Below, piece after piece: positions 28,940-39,100 of a DNA stretch of 47,314 nt. Every line of letters begins with the position of its first letter. Position 1 is the stretch's first letter. This DNA comes from K189A clade bacterium (GTDB taxonomy: Bacteria > Pseudomonadota > Gammaproteobacteria > Pseudomonadales > Azotimanducaceae). Where the stretch lies: contig CABZTD010000013.1 in assembly GCA_902528515.1 (NCBI GenBank), positions 1 through 47,314 on the forward strand, given 5' to 3'. Made by a program: the position numbers and the translations under genes. Below the pieces are notes generated by a model. That model did not search any database. It saw nothing but the letters and a program-made list of their open reading frames with translations, and was not told the origin of the DNA.

Positions 28940-29920
28940 ATGGGTTTTCGGGCATTTCGGGTAGAGAAAAATGATTCGGGCTTTACGCGCAGCGTAATCG
29001 AGCGCGATGAAAGTCAACTGCCCCAGGGCGATCTGCTGATCGACGTTAAATTCTCCTCGCTGAACTATAAAGATGGTCTATCCGCCACTGGTAATCCCGG
29101 CGTTACTAGGAACTTTCCGCATACTCCGGGGATTGATGCGGCGGGCATTGTCCTTGAATCAAGCGACCCGAACTTTGTTCCCGGCGACGAAGTGATCGCC
29201 ATTGGATTTGACTTGGGTATGGGAACCTCTGGTGGCTTTGCTCAGCGTATTCGTATCCCCGCAGGGTGGGCAGTGAAGTGTCCTGAGGGTTTGAGCCTTC
29301 ACGCGAGCATGATTATAGGCACTGCGGGTTTTACTGCCGCCGAGTGTGTGCAAAAACTAGAACAAGCAGGCATGACCCCCGACTCAGGGCCAGTTCTAGT
29401 AACCGGTTCGACAGGAGGGGTGGGCTCCGTTGCGGTGAAGCTCCTATCCCAGCTAGGATATGACGTAACTGCCGTAACAGGTAAGGCTGAAAAAAGTGAT
29501 TGGTTGAAAGGCCTTGGCGCAGCCAGCGTGATCAGCCGAGAAGCCGCCGCCGCTGGAGCCGAGAAGCCGCTGCTCGCGGAAACCTGGGGTGGTGTTGTTG
29601 ATACTGTGGGAGGCGACATTCTGTTTAACGGTGTCAAGAGCCTGCGCTATGGATGCAGCTTGGCTGCCTGCGGCCTCGTTGCGGCGCCAACGTTCGGAGC
29701 CTCAGTTCTGCCGTTCATCTTGCGTCATGTGAACCTGCTTGGAATTGACTCAGTTCAACTACCAATCGAGCAAAAAGCGGAGATTTGGCAGCGTCTTGCA
29801 ACAGGCTGGCTGATGGATCTGTCTGACCTCGAAGAGGCGCTGTCGCTGGATACTTTATCCGGCGCCATCGATCGCGTCCTTGCAGGAAATATGGTCGGCC
29901 GAGGTGTCGTACATCTCTGA
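28940..29920 (+). CDS. acuI: Acrylyl-CoA reductase-like quinone oxidoreductase (YhdH/AcuI family)
   Basis: A 326-residue zinc-free medium-chain dehydrogenase. The family markers are 'FSSLNYKDGLSATGNPGV', 'PHTPGIDAAG', 'GFDLGMGTSGGFAQ', the NADPH motif 'VTGSTGGVGSVAV' near 151-163, and the end 'NMVGRGVV'. AcuI/YhdH reduces acrylyl-CoA to propionyl-CoA with NADPH and protects marine bacteria from acrylate made from DMSP; the same enzyme occurs in bacteria that do not use DMSP, and no DMSP lyase is in the window. The window's right edge holds prpB of propionate breakdown, but not linked. GGAGAG precedes the ATG. Gene-family call strong, symbol less so. Confidence 0.88.
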   Translation: MGFRAFRVEKNDSGFTRSVIERDESQLPQGDLLIDVKFSSLNYKDGLSATGNPGVTRNFPHTPGIDAAGIVLESSDPNFVPGDEVIAIGFDLGMGTSGGFAQRIRIPAGWAVKCPEGLSLHASMIIGTAGFTAAECVQKLEQAGMTPDSGPVLVTGSTGGVGSVAVKLLSQLGYDVTAVTGKAEKSDWLKGLGAASVISREAAAAGAEKPLLAETWGGVVDTVGGDILFNGVKSLRYGCSLAACGLVAAPTFGASVLPFILRHVNLLGIDSVQLPIEQKAEIWQRLATGWLMDLSDLEEALSLDTLSGAIDRVLAGNMVGRGVVHL

Positions 29921-29969
29921 GAATCGTTTGGGCGGTTTTGACGAAAGATCGCTGATGCTTGCCGCAGTC

Positions 29970-31142
29970 TTAGTCACGTCGCAGCGCTGGATCTGCGGCA
30001 ATGGGATTGGGGTAGCGGGAGACGACGAGGTAGCTGTTGAGCAGTAGCGTTAGCACCGTAGCAGCCTGCAGTATGACCGCGCTCTCCATAGACAACAGCG
30101 AGGCGTGAATCGCTACATAGCTCACTAAGAGGGAGAACTCTGAGGCTTGACCAAGCCTCAGACCCACTTCTTTGGCATTCGGCAGAGTTTCTCCCTGCAT
30201 ATGCAGCAACCGAGTAAAGGTCAAAGGTTTGACCAGCAGCACGGTGATAGACAGTACCGAAATTGGCAGCCAGACACCCGGCAGCAAGTTCAAGTCAATT
30301 GAGGCCCCTACAGTGAAAAAGAACATGACGAGGAAGAAATCTCGCAGCGGCTTTAAGTGGGTGGCGATATACTGGGCAATGGGACTGGTGGCTAAACTGA
30401 CCCCGGCAATAAAACCGCCAACTTCGTATGACAGACCTAGACTGTGGGCGAGCTGGGCAATGGTTAAACACCATCCGATTGCCAGCAAGAAAATGTACTC
30501 GTGGAACTCGTCGAATTTCTCCAACAAGGGTAAAAGCACAAACCTGACGACGAGCAAAGCGCCTACGATAAGCGCGGGCAACCCGGCTGCCAAGCCGATC
30601 AATGGAATATTGTTGTGCTCGGTGGGGCTTCCCATGAAGCCTATGAAAAGTAACGCGACGATTGCCAATAAGTCCTGCACCAATAACAAGCTTATGACGA
30701 TTTCACCGATATGGCGATGGTGGAGTACCGTGGTTGGCAACAGTTTTATGCCAAGAATCGTACTCGAAAACGTCATGGCGATACCAACAATAAGCGCCTC
30801 GGTAACCGTGTAGCCGAAGACCAGCATGACGCCAGCGCCGGCTGAAAAAAAAACCGCGGTAGTGCCGAAGGCTGTTAATAGGGACTCGCCCAACATATTT
30901 TTTAACTTATGTGTAGGCAGATCTAACCCGACGAGAAAAAGCAGAAAAATGATGCCGATCTCTGCGATACCAGAAAGCAGCGCTGTGTCATCCACAAGCG
31001 TTAACCCAGAGGGTCCGGCGAGGGCCCCAAGAGCAATGTAGGCAACCAGCATTGGCTGACGAAGATACAGTGCCGTTGTAGCGATGACGGCGGCACCGCC
31101 GAATATCAAAAAGAAAGACTGCAGGATATCGGTATCGTTCAT
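29970..31142 (-). CDS. CPA2-type cation:proton antiporter, membrane domain only
   Basis: A 390-residue protein with about 11-12 hydrophobic segments and KefB/KefC-like motifs: 'LGALAGPSGL', 'EIGIIFLLFLVGLDLP', 'AMTFSSTILGIKLL', 'SLLLVQDLLAIVALL', 'GGFIAGVSLATSP', 'LFFVMFF'-like 'FFLVMFFFTVGASIDL'. It ends after the last helix and lacks the C-terminal TrkA-N/RCK domain that regulates Kef systems. It probably exchanges K+ or Na+ for H+ at the inner membrane. The ribosome site is weak. Between the reductase (convergent) and the sulfite reductase unit. Confidence 0.88.
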   Translation of the reverse strand: MNDTDILQSFFLIFGGAAVIATTALYLRQPMLVAYIALGALAGPSGLTLVDDTALLSGIAEIGIIFLLFLVGLDLPTHKLKNMLGESLLTAFGTTAVFFSAGAGVMLVFGYTVTEALIVGIAMTFSSTILGIKLLPTTVLHHRHIGEIVISLLLVQDLLAIVALLFIGFMGSPTEHNNIPLIGLAAGLPALIVGALLVVRFVLLPLLEKFDEFHEYIFLLAIGWCLTIAQLAHSLGLSYEVGGFIAGVSLATSPIAQYIATHLKPLRDFFLVMFFFTVGASIDLNLLPGVWLPISVLSITVLLVKPLTFTRLLHMQGETLPNAKEVGLRLGQASEFSLLVSYVAIHASLLSMESAVILQAATVLTLLLNSYLVVSRYPNPIAADPALRRD

Positions 31143-31230
31143 GACGACAGCCTAGCAGAGGTGCCAACCATGTTGGGCGATGAGCACTCGTTGGTGAATC
31201 CTCTGCTCAACCGAGTACTCTTATCGTAAG

Positions 31231-31653
31231 TCAATTCGCGCTAGTCAGTGCCGATTCGCTTCTGATCACTGAAGGCTGATAATAGCCCGTGTGCGGATCG
31301 ATCCATTTCAGAGCGGTCTCGAGGTGCTCTTCATTGGGTAGCTCGATGGCATCAAAGCCACAGCGAGCCAAAAAATGCACAATGTCCTGATGGATACTCC
31401 CTCGCGCGACCAACTCACCTCTATAGCCAAGTCGGTTTCTCATAAGGACTGCTAACGATAGGCCTCGCCCATCTGTCATGGCAGGGAATTCAATCGCTAC
31501 CGAAGAAGCTTCGAGCCAGTCCGCTAAAGGTTCAGCATCAACACCGACCTGGAGCGCGCCTCCAGCTCGCCATTCGTCCTGAGCTATCCAAGGGGTTTCA
31601 GCAACATCGCAAATTTGCCATCCGCTTGGGATTCTTTTAAGCAGCCTTGGCAT
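31231..31653 (-). CDS. DUF934 protein, partner of sulfite reductase
   Basis: A 140-residue protein with the family's pattern 'VAIEFPAMTDGRGLSLAVLM' and 'LARCGFDAIELP'. DUF934 genes regularly sit right behind cysI-type sulfite reductases, as here; the biochemical role is not settled. The start overlaps the cysI stop by 17 bases, and AAGGAGAG inside the end of cysI is its ribosome site, so translation is coupled. Confidence 0.9.
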   Translation of the reverse strand: MPRLLKRIPSGWQICDVAETPWIAQDEWRAGGALQVGVDAEPLADWLEASSVAIEFPAMTDGRGLSLAVLMRNRLGYRGELVARGSIHQDIVHFLARCGFDAIELPNEEHLETALKWIDPHTGYYQPSVIRSESALTSAN

Positions 31654-33310
31654 AAATACTCTCCTTAAAGGGCAGTATGCCGATTCGATTGAAGCAGCTC
31701 AGGAAGGTCTCGCCCTCGAAACGAAGTCCTAAATAGACCTTAATGACTTTCTCTATAACGTCGCAGACCTCTTCCCTAGCGACAGATGGCCCGATTATTT
31801 GGCCAAGCCGTGGGGCTTCGCCCGAGTGCCCGGCATGACCTCCCAGGGAGATCTGATAAAACTCCTGTCCTTTTTTATCCACACCAAGAATGCCGATATG
31901 CCCGACGTGATGATGGCCACAGGCATTCATGCAGCCAGAGATGTTGAGATCTAAACTTCCGAGATCATACTGGTAGTCGTAATCGGCAAAGCGACGTTGA
32001 ATCGCTTCGGCAACCGGCAGTGATTTTGCGTTGGCGAGGGAACAATAGTCGCCACCCGGGCAGCAAATTATGTCGCTGATGAGTCCCGCGTTAAAATGGC
32101 CCAGGCCAATGGCATCCGCCTGTTGCCAGAGCGCGTAGAGCTTGTCCTGGGGAATATGCGGTAGAACAAAATTTTGTTCATGACTGATGCGAATTTCGCC
32201 AAAGCCATAACAATCTGCCCAGGACGCAACGGCGTCCATCTGATCCGAGCTCACATCACCGGGCGGCATGCCCGTGACCTTTGTTGATAGCGTAACCACC
32301 GAGTAGCCACTCACTCGATGCGGATGAACATTGTGCTTCATCCACCGGTTGAAGGCTGGATTTTCAAGGCGCTGAGTGCCCAAAAGCTCGCCCGCATTGT
32401 CTAACTCGGCAAAGCTCGGTGGTGCGAAAAAAGCACTTAATCGGCTCAGCTCAGCGGCAGGCACGGCACCTTGCTCGTGATTGATCGCGGCCCATTCCTC
32501 GTCAACCTTAGCCTTAAACTTCTCAATTGTTAACGCACGCACCAGTATTTTGATTCGTGCTTTGTACTTATTGTCCCGACGTCCGTAGCGGTTATAAACC
32601 CGCATGATCGCCTCGGTATACGTCAGCAGATGCTTGACTGGCAGTCGCTCTCGAATCAAGGCACCGAGCACTGGTGTACGGCCTAAGCCTCCCCCAGCAT
32701 AAATATCAACGAGCGCATTCTCTGGCTGCTCGCTGCTGCCATTGACGCGTATGCCGATATCGTGAACACCGATGGCTGCTCGATCAAAGGTGGCGCCAAT
32801 GACCGCTATTTTGAACTTTCTTGGCAGCCACTCGAACTCTGGGTGCGAGGTGGACCATTGCCGCAATAGTTCACAATATGGTCTTGGATCAATTTCCTCG
32901 TCTGCGGCGGCGCCGGCAAACTGGTCCGTGGTGACGTTGCGTATGCAGCTACCGCTGGTTTGAATGGCATGCATGTCAACGTCGGCTAGGGCCTGCAGGA
33001 TATCAGGCACGTCTTCAAGCGCGGGCCAGTTGAACTGCATGTTCTGACGAGTACTCAGGTGTCCATAACCGCGATCAAAATCATTAGAGATTGACGCTAA
33101 TGCCCTCAGTTGCTGGCTGGAAAGGGTGCCATAAGGGATCGCTACCCGCAGCATTGGCGCCAGGCGTTGGACATACAGCCCGTTGCGCAGGCGCAGCTGC
33201 AAGAATTCATCTTCGGATAGGTCGCCTTGCAGGTAACGCTCGGTTTGATCTCGGTAATGGGCAACACGCTGGTTAATAAAAGTTCGATCAAACTCGTTGT
33301 ACTGATACAT
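31637..33310 (-). CDS. cysI: Sulfite reductase hemoprotein (siroheme, 4Fe-4S)
   Basis: A 557-residue nitrite/sulfite reductase that reduces sulfite to sulfide with six electrons in assimilation. Start ATG 33310 (MYQYNEFDRTFINQR) with GAGGAG ten bases upstream; an ATG at 33352 is rejected as its extra codons are unlike the family. Half-domains 'NGLYVQRLAPMLRVAIPYG' and 'TKVTGMPPGDVSSDQM'. The siroheme/Fe-S Cys are C417, C423 ('CPGGDYC'), C460 and C464 ('GCMNAC'). 'STRQNMQFNW' contributes to the sulfite site. It forms a unit with the DUF934 gene. CysB, the usual activator, is encoded about 11 kb away in this window. Confidence 0.96.
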   Translation of the reverse strand: MYQYNEFDRTFINQRVAHYRDQTERYLQGDLSEDEFLQLRLRNGLYVQRLAPMLRVAIPYGTLSSQQLRALASISNDFDRGYGHLSTRQNMQFNWPALEDVPDILQALADVDMHAIQTSGSCIRNVTTDQFAGAAADEEIDPRPYCELLRQWSTSHPEFEWLPRKFKIAVIGATFDRAAIGVHDIGIRVNGSSEQPENALVDIYAGGGLGRTPVLGALIRERLPVKHLLTYTEAIMRVYNRYGRRDNKYKARIKILVRALTIEKFKAKVDEEWAAINHEQGAVPAAELSRLSAFFAPPSFAELDNAGELLGTQRLENPAFNRWMKHNVHPHRVSGYSVVTLSTKVTGMPPGDVSSDQMDAVASWADCYGFGEIRISHEQNFVLPHIPQDKLYALWQQADAIGLGHFNAGLISDIICCPGGDYCSLANAKSLPVAEAIQRRFADYDYQYDLGSLDLNISGCMNACGHHHVGHIGILGVDKKGQEFYQISLGGHAGHSGEAPRLGQIIGPSVAREEVCDVIEKVIKVYLGLRFEGETFLSCFNRIGILPFKESIYAKAA

Positions 33311-33468
33311 GTGCTGCTTACTCCTCATGGCCCAGCGCTTAGGCGTCGACATTATAACTTAGGCGGTCTTTCTGTCTGTCAGCATGTTTTGTTCTAACGA
33401 AATAAGTTTTTGGTAAGTTAGTAAAAGCCCGAAAAGGGCATCGGATTTTGCGGCTGGTAGAGAGATGC

Positions 33469-33496
33469 TTGTGCTAAGTGGAGTTGCGCATATAAT
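33469..33496 (+). promoter_or_regulatory. Promoter upstream of the 59-residue membrane protein gene
   Basis: TATAAT at 33491-33496 is a perfect -10 box; TTGTGC at 33469-33474, 16-base spacer, is a fair -35. It lies about 50 bases before the small gene's start and divergent from cysI. Confidence 0.55.
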
Positions 33497-33544
33497 TGAC
33501 AGATCGCGTTTTAATCCCGGAATCAATATCTCATTGGGGGACAT

Positions 33545-33724
33545 ATGAGCGATGGATACGAGGAAAGCCAAGATGGTCCAGACGGTTCTGAAGAAAAAAC
33601 GGTTGCACCCGTAAAAATGCAAAGAGAAGACTCAAAAGCCGACGCCGTGGCAATACTTGTGATTTTCACGGCTGCAGTGGCATTCTGTATTTTTTATATT
33701 TCAGGATGGTCTTTCGATCTATAG
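33545..33724 (+). CDS. Small single-span membrane protein (59 aa)
   Basis: ATG 33545 to TAG 33724. GGGGGA lies about four bases upstream and a perfect TATAAT promoter about 50 bases before the start. The protein has an acidic, hydrophilic half (about residues 1-33, starting MSDGYEESQDGPDGSEE) and then one membrane helix ('AVAILVIFTAAVAFCIFYI') with a short tail GWSFDL. I do not recognise a family. Probably an inner-membrane protein with its acidic N-terminus in the cytosol. Confidence 0.65.
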   Translation: MSDGYEESQDGPDGSEEKTVAPVKMQREDSKADAVAILVIFTAAVAFCIFYISGWSFDL

Positions 33725-34025
33725 CGATTTTGCGTTGGATAATCATCGTTAACGTTCTTCCGGCCAAAGTGGGTGGTGTGTGCTATCAATTGAGAAAGAC
33801 TGGCCGCGTGCGCTGTCTTGCGACTCGCACGAGACTCCTTTGCTCCCATAGGTGGCTGTTAACTTTTCCTCATCGATCCTGAAAACCCCAAAACACAGAG
33901 CATCTGGGTGCGAAAAAATACAAGTTGCTCACGGACGTGGCTAGATTTACTGCGTAGGTTTCGTTGAGTCCGATCCCTGCAAGATCGGTAGCGTCCACCC
34001 ATAAAAACGAGGTCTCTTTTTCAAT
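33725..34025. other. Intergenic region, no gene seen
   Basis: About 300 bases between the small membrane protein gene and the end of the disrupted minus-strand gene. No frame, hairpin or repeat that I can support. Confidence 0.35.
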
Positions 34026-34308
34026 TTATTCAGGACAAGCCGGATAAATCGCCGCGGGCCGAATTCCCCGACAACACTCCCTGGCGAGTGTGTCGATTTC
34101 GAGTTCTTCTAAGCTTGCGTGGCCATAGTAGTGTGGGCCCATTTTACAGTGCGGATTCTTAGCGAAGCCCTCATCGAAACCGTCAGTTAAAGCCTTTACT
34201 ATGATTTGATTCAAGTCGTCGTTGGGAAAATCGAGGAGTATTTCCTCTCGGTTGTAGGTGATAAATAAACAGATCAACCGCCGAAAGCGCCTCTTGAAAT
34301 TCCTTCAT
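34026..34308 (-). pseudogene. Small hypothetical gene split by a frameshift
   Basis: The minus strand reads convincingly as protein in two frames that join at 34262-34269. The first frame gives 'MKEFQEALSAVDLFI' from ATG 34308; the second gives 'LFITYNREEILLDFPND' and continues for some 80 codons to TAA at 34026, including Cys-containing 'NPHCKMGPHYYGHASLEELE' and 'ECCRGIRPAAIYPACPE'. At the join the minus strand has TTTATTTA; removing one TTTA puts the parts in frame (DLFITYNREE), so a 4-bp duplication probably caused the break. Alternatively the second frame is used from a TTG at 34277. No family recognised and no good ribosome site. It is divergent from nfuA. Confidence 0.45.
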
Positions 34309-34439
34309 ATCGAACGTCCGATGCGGCTGATTCTGTCTGATTCGCGTCGAGACAAAGGATAGGGCCTCGTCTTTTCTGTACGCGCGCCCGATGTACAATA
34401 ACATGGGCAAAACGCATTCTCGCTGATAAAGGGTGTTTG

Positions 34440-35021
34440 ATGATCGAAATTTCCACAAGCGCACAAACTTACCTCCAGGGGCTGCTCGCCAAGCAAGAAG
34501 ACGAAGGGGTGAGTATTCGTATTTTTGTAGCCCAGCCGGGCACCCCCCAGGCAGAAACTTGCATTGCTTACTGTCGGCCTGGTGAAGAGCAGGAGGGGGA
34601 TATTGCGGTGGAGTACGATGGGTTCCGAGCGTGGTTCGAAGGCCGTAGTGAACCCTATCTAGAAGATGCGGAGGTAGATTATCAAGAAGACCAGATGGGA
34701 GGTCAGCTGACGATCAAGGCTCCCAACTCCCGTGTCCCCAAAGTCGGCCCGGACGCTCCGATAGAGGACCGAGTCAATTATGTACTTTATAACGAGATTA
34801 ATCCGGGCTTGGCAGCACATGGAGGTGTCGTTTCGCTGGTTGAGATAACCGAATCGGGCGAGGCAGTGCTGCAGTTTGGAGGTGGTTGTCAGGGATGTTC
34901 AGCGGTGGACTTAACGCTAAAGGGTAACGTAGAAACGACGCTTTTAGATCGTGTACCAGAACTCTCTGCAGTTAAGGATATGACCGATCACACAATTACG
35001 GAGAACGCGTACTATAGTTAG
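34440..35021 (+). CDS. nfuA: Fe-S cluster biogenesis protein NfuA
   Basis: A 193-residue carrier that delivers [4Fe-4S] clusters to target enzymes. The N-terminal half is the degenerate A-type domain ('[11 protein letters not shown]'), the C-terminal half the Nfu domain with Cys150 and Cys153 in '[16 protein letters not shown]', which bind the cluster between two subunits. ATG 34440 has AAAGGG six bases upstream; a TTG at 34437 is in frame but not preferred. Targets in this window could include CysI and the AddB-like nuclease (inference). Confidence 0.96.
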   Translation: MIEISTSAQTYLQGLLAKQEDEGVSIRIFVAQPGTPQAETCIAYCRPGEEQEGDIAVEYDGFRAWFEGRSEPYLEDAEVDYQEDQMGGQLTIKAPNSRVPKVGPDAPIEDRVNYVLYNEINPGLAAHGGVVSLVEITESGEAVLQFGGGCQGCSAVDLTLKGNVETTLLDRVPELSAVKDMTDHTITENAYYS

Positions 35022-35069
35022 GGAAGTAGTACTCAGCGTTCTCTTGAGGTGGTGCGGCCCAAAATTGGT

Positions 35070-36134
35070 TTAAGGGCCTCGCTCGGAGATGGTTTTGGCG
35101 AGTTCTCTCAGGAGTTCTTCGGTCTCTTGCCAATCGATGCAAGCATCGGTAATTGAAACACCATAGTTCAAACCACCGGCGTTGTTGATGTTTTGATTGC
35201 CCGCGTGGATATGGCTTTCAATCATCAGTCCAATAATGGAGTGGTTGCCCGCGGAGAGCTGCCTGCGTACCGAGTCAACGACGTTGCGCTGCTGACGATG
35301 GTCCTTATTTGAATTAGCGTGAGAGCAGTCGATCATGATCGATTGCGTGAGACTTAACCTCGCTAAATCGTCCTCACAGCTGGCAATATGCTCTGGAGAA
35401 AAATTAGGCCCGTTGCTGCCGCCACGCAAAACGATGTGCGCGTGCGCATTGCCCTTGGTATGGATCACACTCACTTGTCCCTCAGGGCTAATCCCTAAAA
35501 ATCGATGAGGATTCGCTACTGACTGGAGTGCGTTGATCGCTACACTGAGTGAGCCATCCGTACCGTTTTTAAAGCCGACCGGGCAGCTGAGTCCCGAGGC
35601 CATTTCGCGATGCGTCTGAGATTCGGTCGTGCGAGCGCCGATCGCAGACCAAGATATGAGATCCTGCAAGTACTGGGGCGTGATGGGGTCCAAGGCTTCA
35701 GTTGCCAGAGGCAGCCCCATTTCTGATAGATCCAGCAGCAGTTGACGGCCGATCTCCAACCCTTGGGCCACTCTAAAGCTATCGTCGAGGAAGGGGTCGT
35801 TGATAAGTCCTTTCCAGCCAACCGTGCTTCGGGGCTTTTCGAAGTAAGCGCGCATCACGATAAAAATATGATCCGCAACTTCGTCCGATAACTTCTTCAA
35901 GCGTTCTGCATATTCCTTTGCGGCTTCGACATCATGTATGGAGCATGGTCCAACAACTACCAGCATCCTGGGATCATGATGATCCAAAATATTTCGCACC
36001 GTCTGGCGATAGTCGTTAACTGCCGACCTGACGTTTTCATTTACCGGCAGCTTTAGCTTCAACTGGGTAGGGGTTATTAGAACCTCTTGTTGCTCTACAT
36101 TAAGATTGTCGAGTTGCGCATATTCTGTTTGCAC
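35070..36134 (-). CDS. 3-deoxy-7-phosphoheptulonate (DAHP) synthase, class I
   Basis: A 354-residue enzyme that joins phosphoenolpyruvate and erythrose 4-phosphate, the first step to aromatic amino acids. The start is GTG 36134, with AAGGAG exactly six bases upstream and the usual family length; the frame is open to 36194, but those codons are not needed. Motifs: 'VVVGPCSIHD', 'MRAYFEKPRSTVGWKGL', 'WSAIGARTTESQTHRE', 'GFKNGTDGS', 'RGGSNGPNF', 'IDCSHANSNKDH'. It belongs to the AroF/AroG/AroH group; which feedback type cannot be told by eye. It lies just behind the helicase gene on the same strand. Confidence 0.95.
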   Translation of the reverse strand: MQTEYAQLDNLNVEQQEVLITPTQLKLKLPVNENVRSAVNDYRQTVRNILDHHDPRMLVVVGPCSIHDVEAAKEYAERLKKLSDEVADHIFIVMRAYFEKPRSTVGWKGLINDPFLDDSFRVAQGLEIGRQLLLDLSEMGLPLATEALDPITPQYLQDLISWSAIGARTTESQTHREMASGLSCPVGFKNGTDGSLSVAINALQSVANPHRFLGISPEGQVSVIHTKGNAHAHIVLRGGSNGPNFSPEHIASCEDDLARLSLTQSIMIDCSHANSNKDHRQQRNVVDSVRRQLSAGNHSIIGLMIESHIHAGNQNINNAGGLNYGVSITDACIDWQETEELLRELAKTISERGP

Positions 36135-36190
36135 AGATAACTCCTTGATTCGTGCAGGCCGCATGGTAAACGCCCGGACTTGAAAAGCAA

Positions 36191-39100
36191 TCATTCAAGA
36201 CGGGTGGGTAGCGCTTTTAGTAGGGGCAAGGCAGTAAAGTAGAGCGCTGTTTTTATTGGTGATGCAGACATTGCTGAACTTTCAAAATTTTCGGGTCGGT
36301 CACTAAGAAGGAGAGACAGAGCACTGCTGTATTGATCCAGCTGGCCGCGATAGCGGCTCACCTCTTGGGTAACAAAGTCAGCAACCGCCTGATTTGGATT
36401 TGGTTCGGCAGTTTTGTAGTCAACGATCCACCAAGAGTCTCGGTAAAAAAATACTCGGTCCATCACAAGCCGTTTTGCCACTCCGTCCACTGCTATCGTT
36501 ATCGGCCATTCGACCTGCCCGTGGGCATGCGCCTTGAGTAACCATTGTCCCGTCGGGTTTTTTAGCGTTTTGTCAATATGCTGAAGTGCTACCGCTAACA
36601 CCTGCTGCCATTGATCAGGGTAGGCGTCGAGCCTGGGCAGGTGCCGTTCTAGGTAAGCATTCACCGCATCTATGTCGTATACTCGACCGTTGCGATATCC
36701 AAGCGCAATGTGGGCAAGTGCCTGATGCACTAAATTTCCCACAGACAGACTGAAGCGATTTTGGCGTTCATCAACATCTGTTTCGCTAGCAGTCTCGACT
36801 GTCATTCTCTGCCTTACTCTGCCCGATTCGATATCCGACTCTTCAGCGGCTTCGCTTGGATAGCTGTTGTCGTCGCGGTCTCCTGGGTTCCATTGGTAGG
36901 TTGGGGGCAAACGGCATAGATGTCCCTGCAAAGCTGGAGGGACGAGTGGTTGTTTTTCCGCGTCTTTTTCAGGGGAATTAAACTCGCCAGCCAACGGCGG
37001 CAAGTACTTCGCCAAGCCCTGTGGGCGCTGGCTATGGGATGCGGTGCTGAGCCAAAGACTGCGTTCCGCCCGAGTACACGCAACATAGAGCAATCGCTTG
37101 GTCTCATTTTCTTGTCGGTTTTTCTCTTCGAAGGCAAGCCAGTTATGTACCGAGTCGTTTTTTATGCCAATCAACAGGTCATCATTGCTAGGCCGCCACA
37201 GCATGATGTCAGTCTCTTCTGATCGAGACTGACGTCCGAGATTCGGCAAGATGACGTGGGTGAATTCGAGTCCTTTGGATTTATGTATGGTCATAACCTG
37301 AACAGGCGATTGACTTATGTCCTGTGCATAAAGATTTTTTGCCTTCGCCTGCACGGCATCCGGATCCAAGGCACCCTCTTCCATGGATTCAAGCAGATCG
37401 AACCAGCGCTGAGCTTGCGACATGCTCGATTGTGGATAGGCGTCAACGCCGCCAAGCCTCATCCAGCAACCCTCAATAACCTCAGTTATGGGCAGCTCGT
37501 ACAATTTGGGTCTGGCCCATGACAGTGCGTTTGCAAAGCGCTCCACCGCAGGGTCGATTTCAACTTGCTGCAGCGTGAAAGCCTCAAAGTCCGGCGCGTC
37601 TGCAAAGCGCTCGAGATCGTTTAGCGACAGACCAACCATTGGGCTGCGCAATATGGCATGCCAAGCTAACTGCTCTGCTGGACGCAGCAGAAGTTTGTGT
37701 AAACTGATCAGGTCAGTAACAACAGGTGACTCGGAAAGCGCGTCGATGTCGGTGCTGGTATAAGCAATGTTCGCAGCCTGCAGCGCTCTAAGGATGCTCG
37801 GCAGGTGTGTGCGTGCTCTGCATAAGATGCCGATACGATACTTCTCTTCTGCGTGATGCCGCATGAGCAATGCCGACACATGATTGGCAATCGCCTCGGC
37901 CTCGAGCTGTTCGTTTGTGAATGCATTGAGTTGTACGACAGTTGTATTGTCCATGGCGTCGGAATGGGTTCTTTGCGCAACCGCAGGGGAGAAGGGTATG
38001 GCCCCAAGTTTTGGAAGGGCGTTTTGAGGGAATAGCCGTTTAAATAGATCATTGTTCCAATTAACGAGCTCATGACTGGAGCGAAAATTGGCCCTCAGCC
38101 GAATGGGTTCAAGGCTCACGTTCGGTAGGCCGTCCTCCCAACACTGGCCGAAGATCGATACGTCTGCATCGCGAAAGCGATAAATCGATTGCATCGGGTC
38201 ACCAACAGCAAAAAAAGTATTGCCCTCTTCCGCGCCCCACCCATCGGTGAGTAAACAAAAAAATCGATATTGGGAGTGCGAGGTGTCCTGAAATTCGTCA
38301 ACGAGTAGATGCTTGATCTTGTAGTCCCAATAAAGAGCCAACTCGGTTGGTCCTTCTTCATCTCTCAGACCCTGACTCGCACGCATTAGCATGCCTGTGA
38401 AATCTATGGTCTGGCCTTTGCGTAAAAGTGTTTCGAGTTCAGACGCGGCGAGCGCCAGCGTCACACCGGTGGCGACGACTTTATCGGAATTTTCATCGAC
38501 TTGAGGTAGCATCGAGCAAGTCCGTAGCAAACCCTCCAAATTTCGCTCGCGCAATTCTTCAAGCCAGTCGACTGTCTGGGCCTTGAGCGCGCTGTCGGTA
38601 AACGCCTTACTCTGTCGACGATCAACGGTTTTTCTGATGCTGCCGGTTTGGGTCAAAATGAGTGGCAACAAAGCTTCAAGGCTTGCTTGTTTGTCGGTCT
38701 CCCGCGCCAGGGTATCAATCATTTCACGGTCTCTAGGCATTAGGGCCGCAGAGACAGTCGATAAAATCTCGCGACGCAGATCGCTTACCGCGCGGGTCAT
38801 CGTCTGTTTTATTGCTGCGTAGTCACTCAGAGCCAGCGAGGTTATTAACCCGGTGACATCCAGCCACTGATCCCGCTTGGCCAGCATCGCAGTGAGCACT
38901 CGTTCCGCGGTGTTAGCGTTGTTGTCCAGGGCCGCCAAAAACTCCGTAACGAATAGCCCACTTGGGTCATCGGAAAACAACCGGCCAAGGGTATTTTGAG
39001 CCGCCTGAAGATAGAGGGGTGCGGGCTGCTCCTCGATGCGCATGCCCTCGGCGCTTTGGCTGCCAGGAATCTGCGTGGCGATTTCTGTCGCGAAACTGTC

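Noticed and set aside
35056-35078. GGCCC/GGGCC inverted repeat between nfuA and the DAHP synthase as a shared terminator
   Set aside because: Only five pairs with a long loop and no T-run after the stem on either strand.
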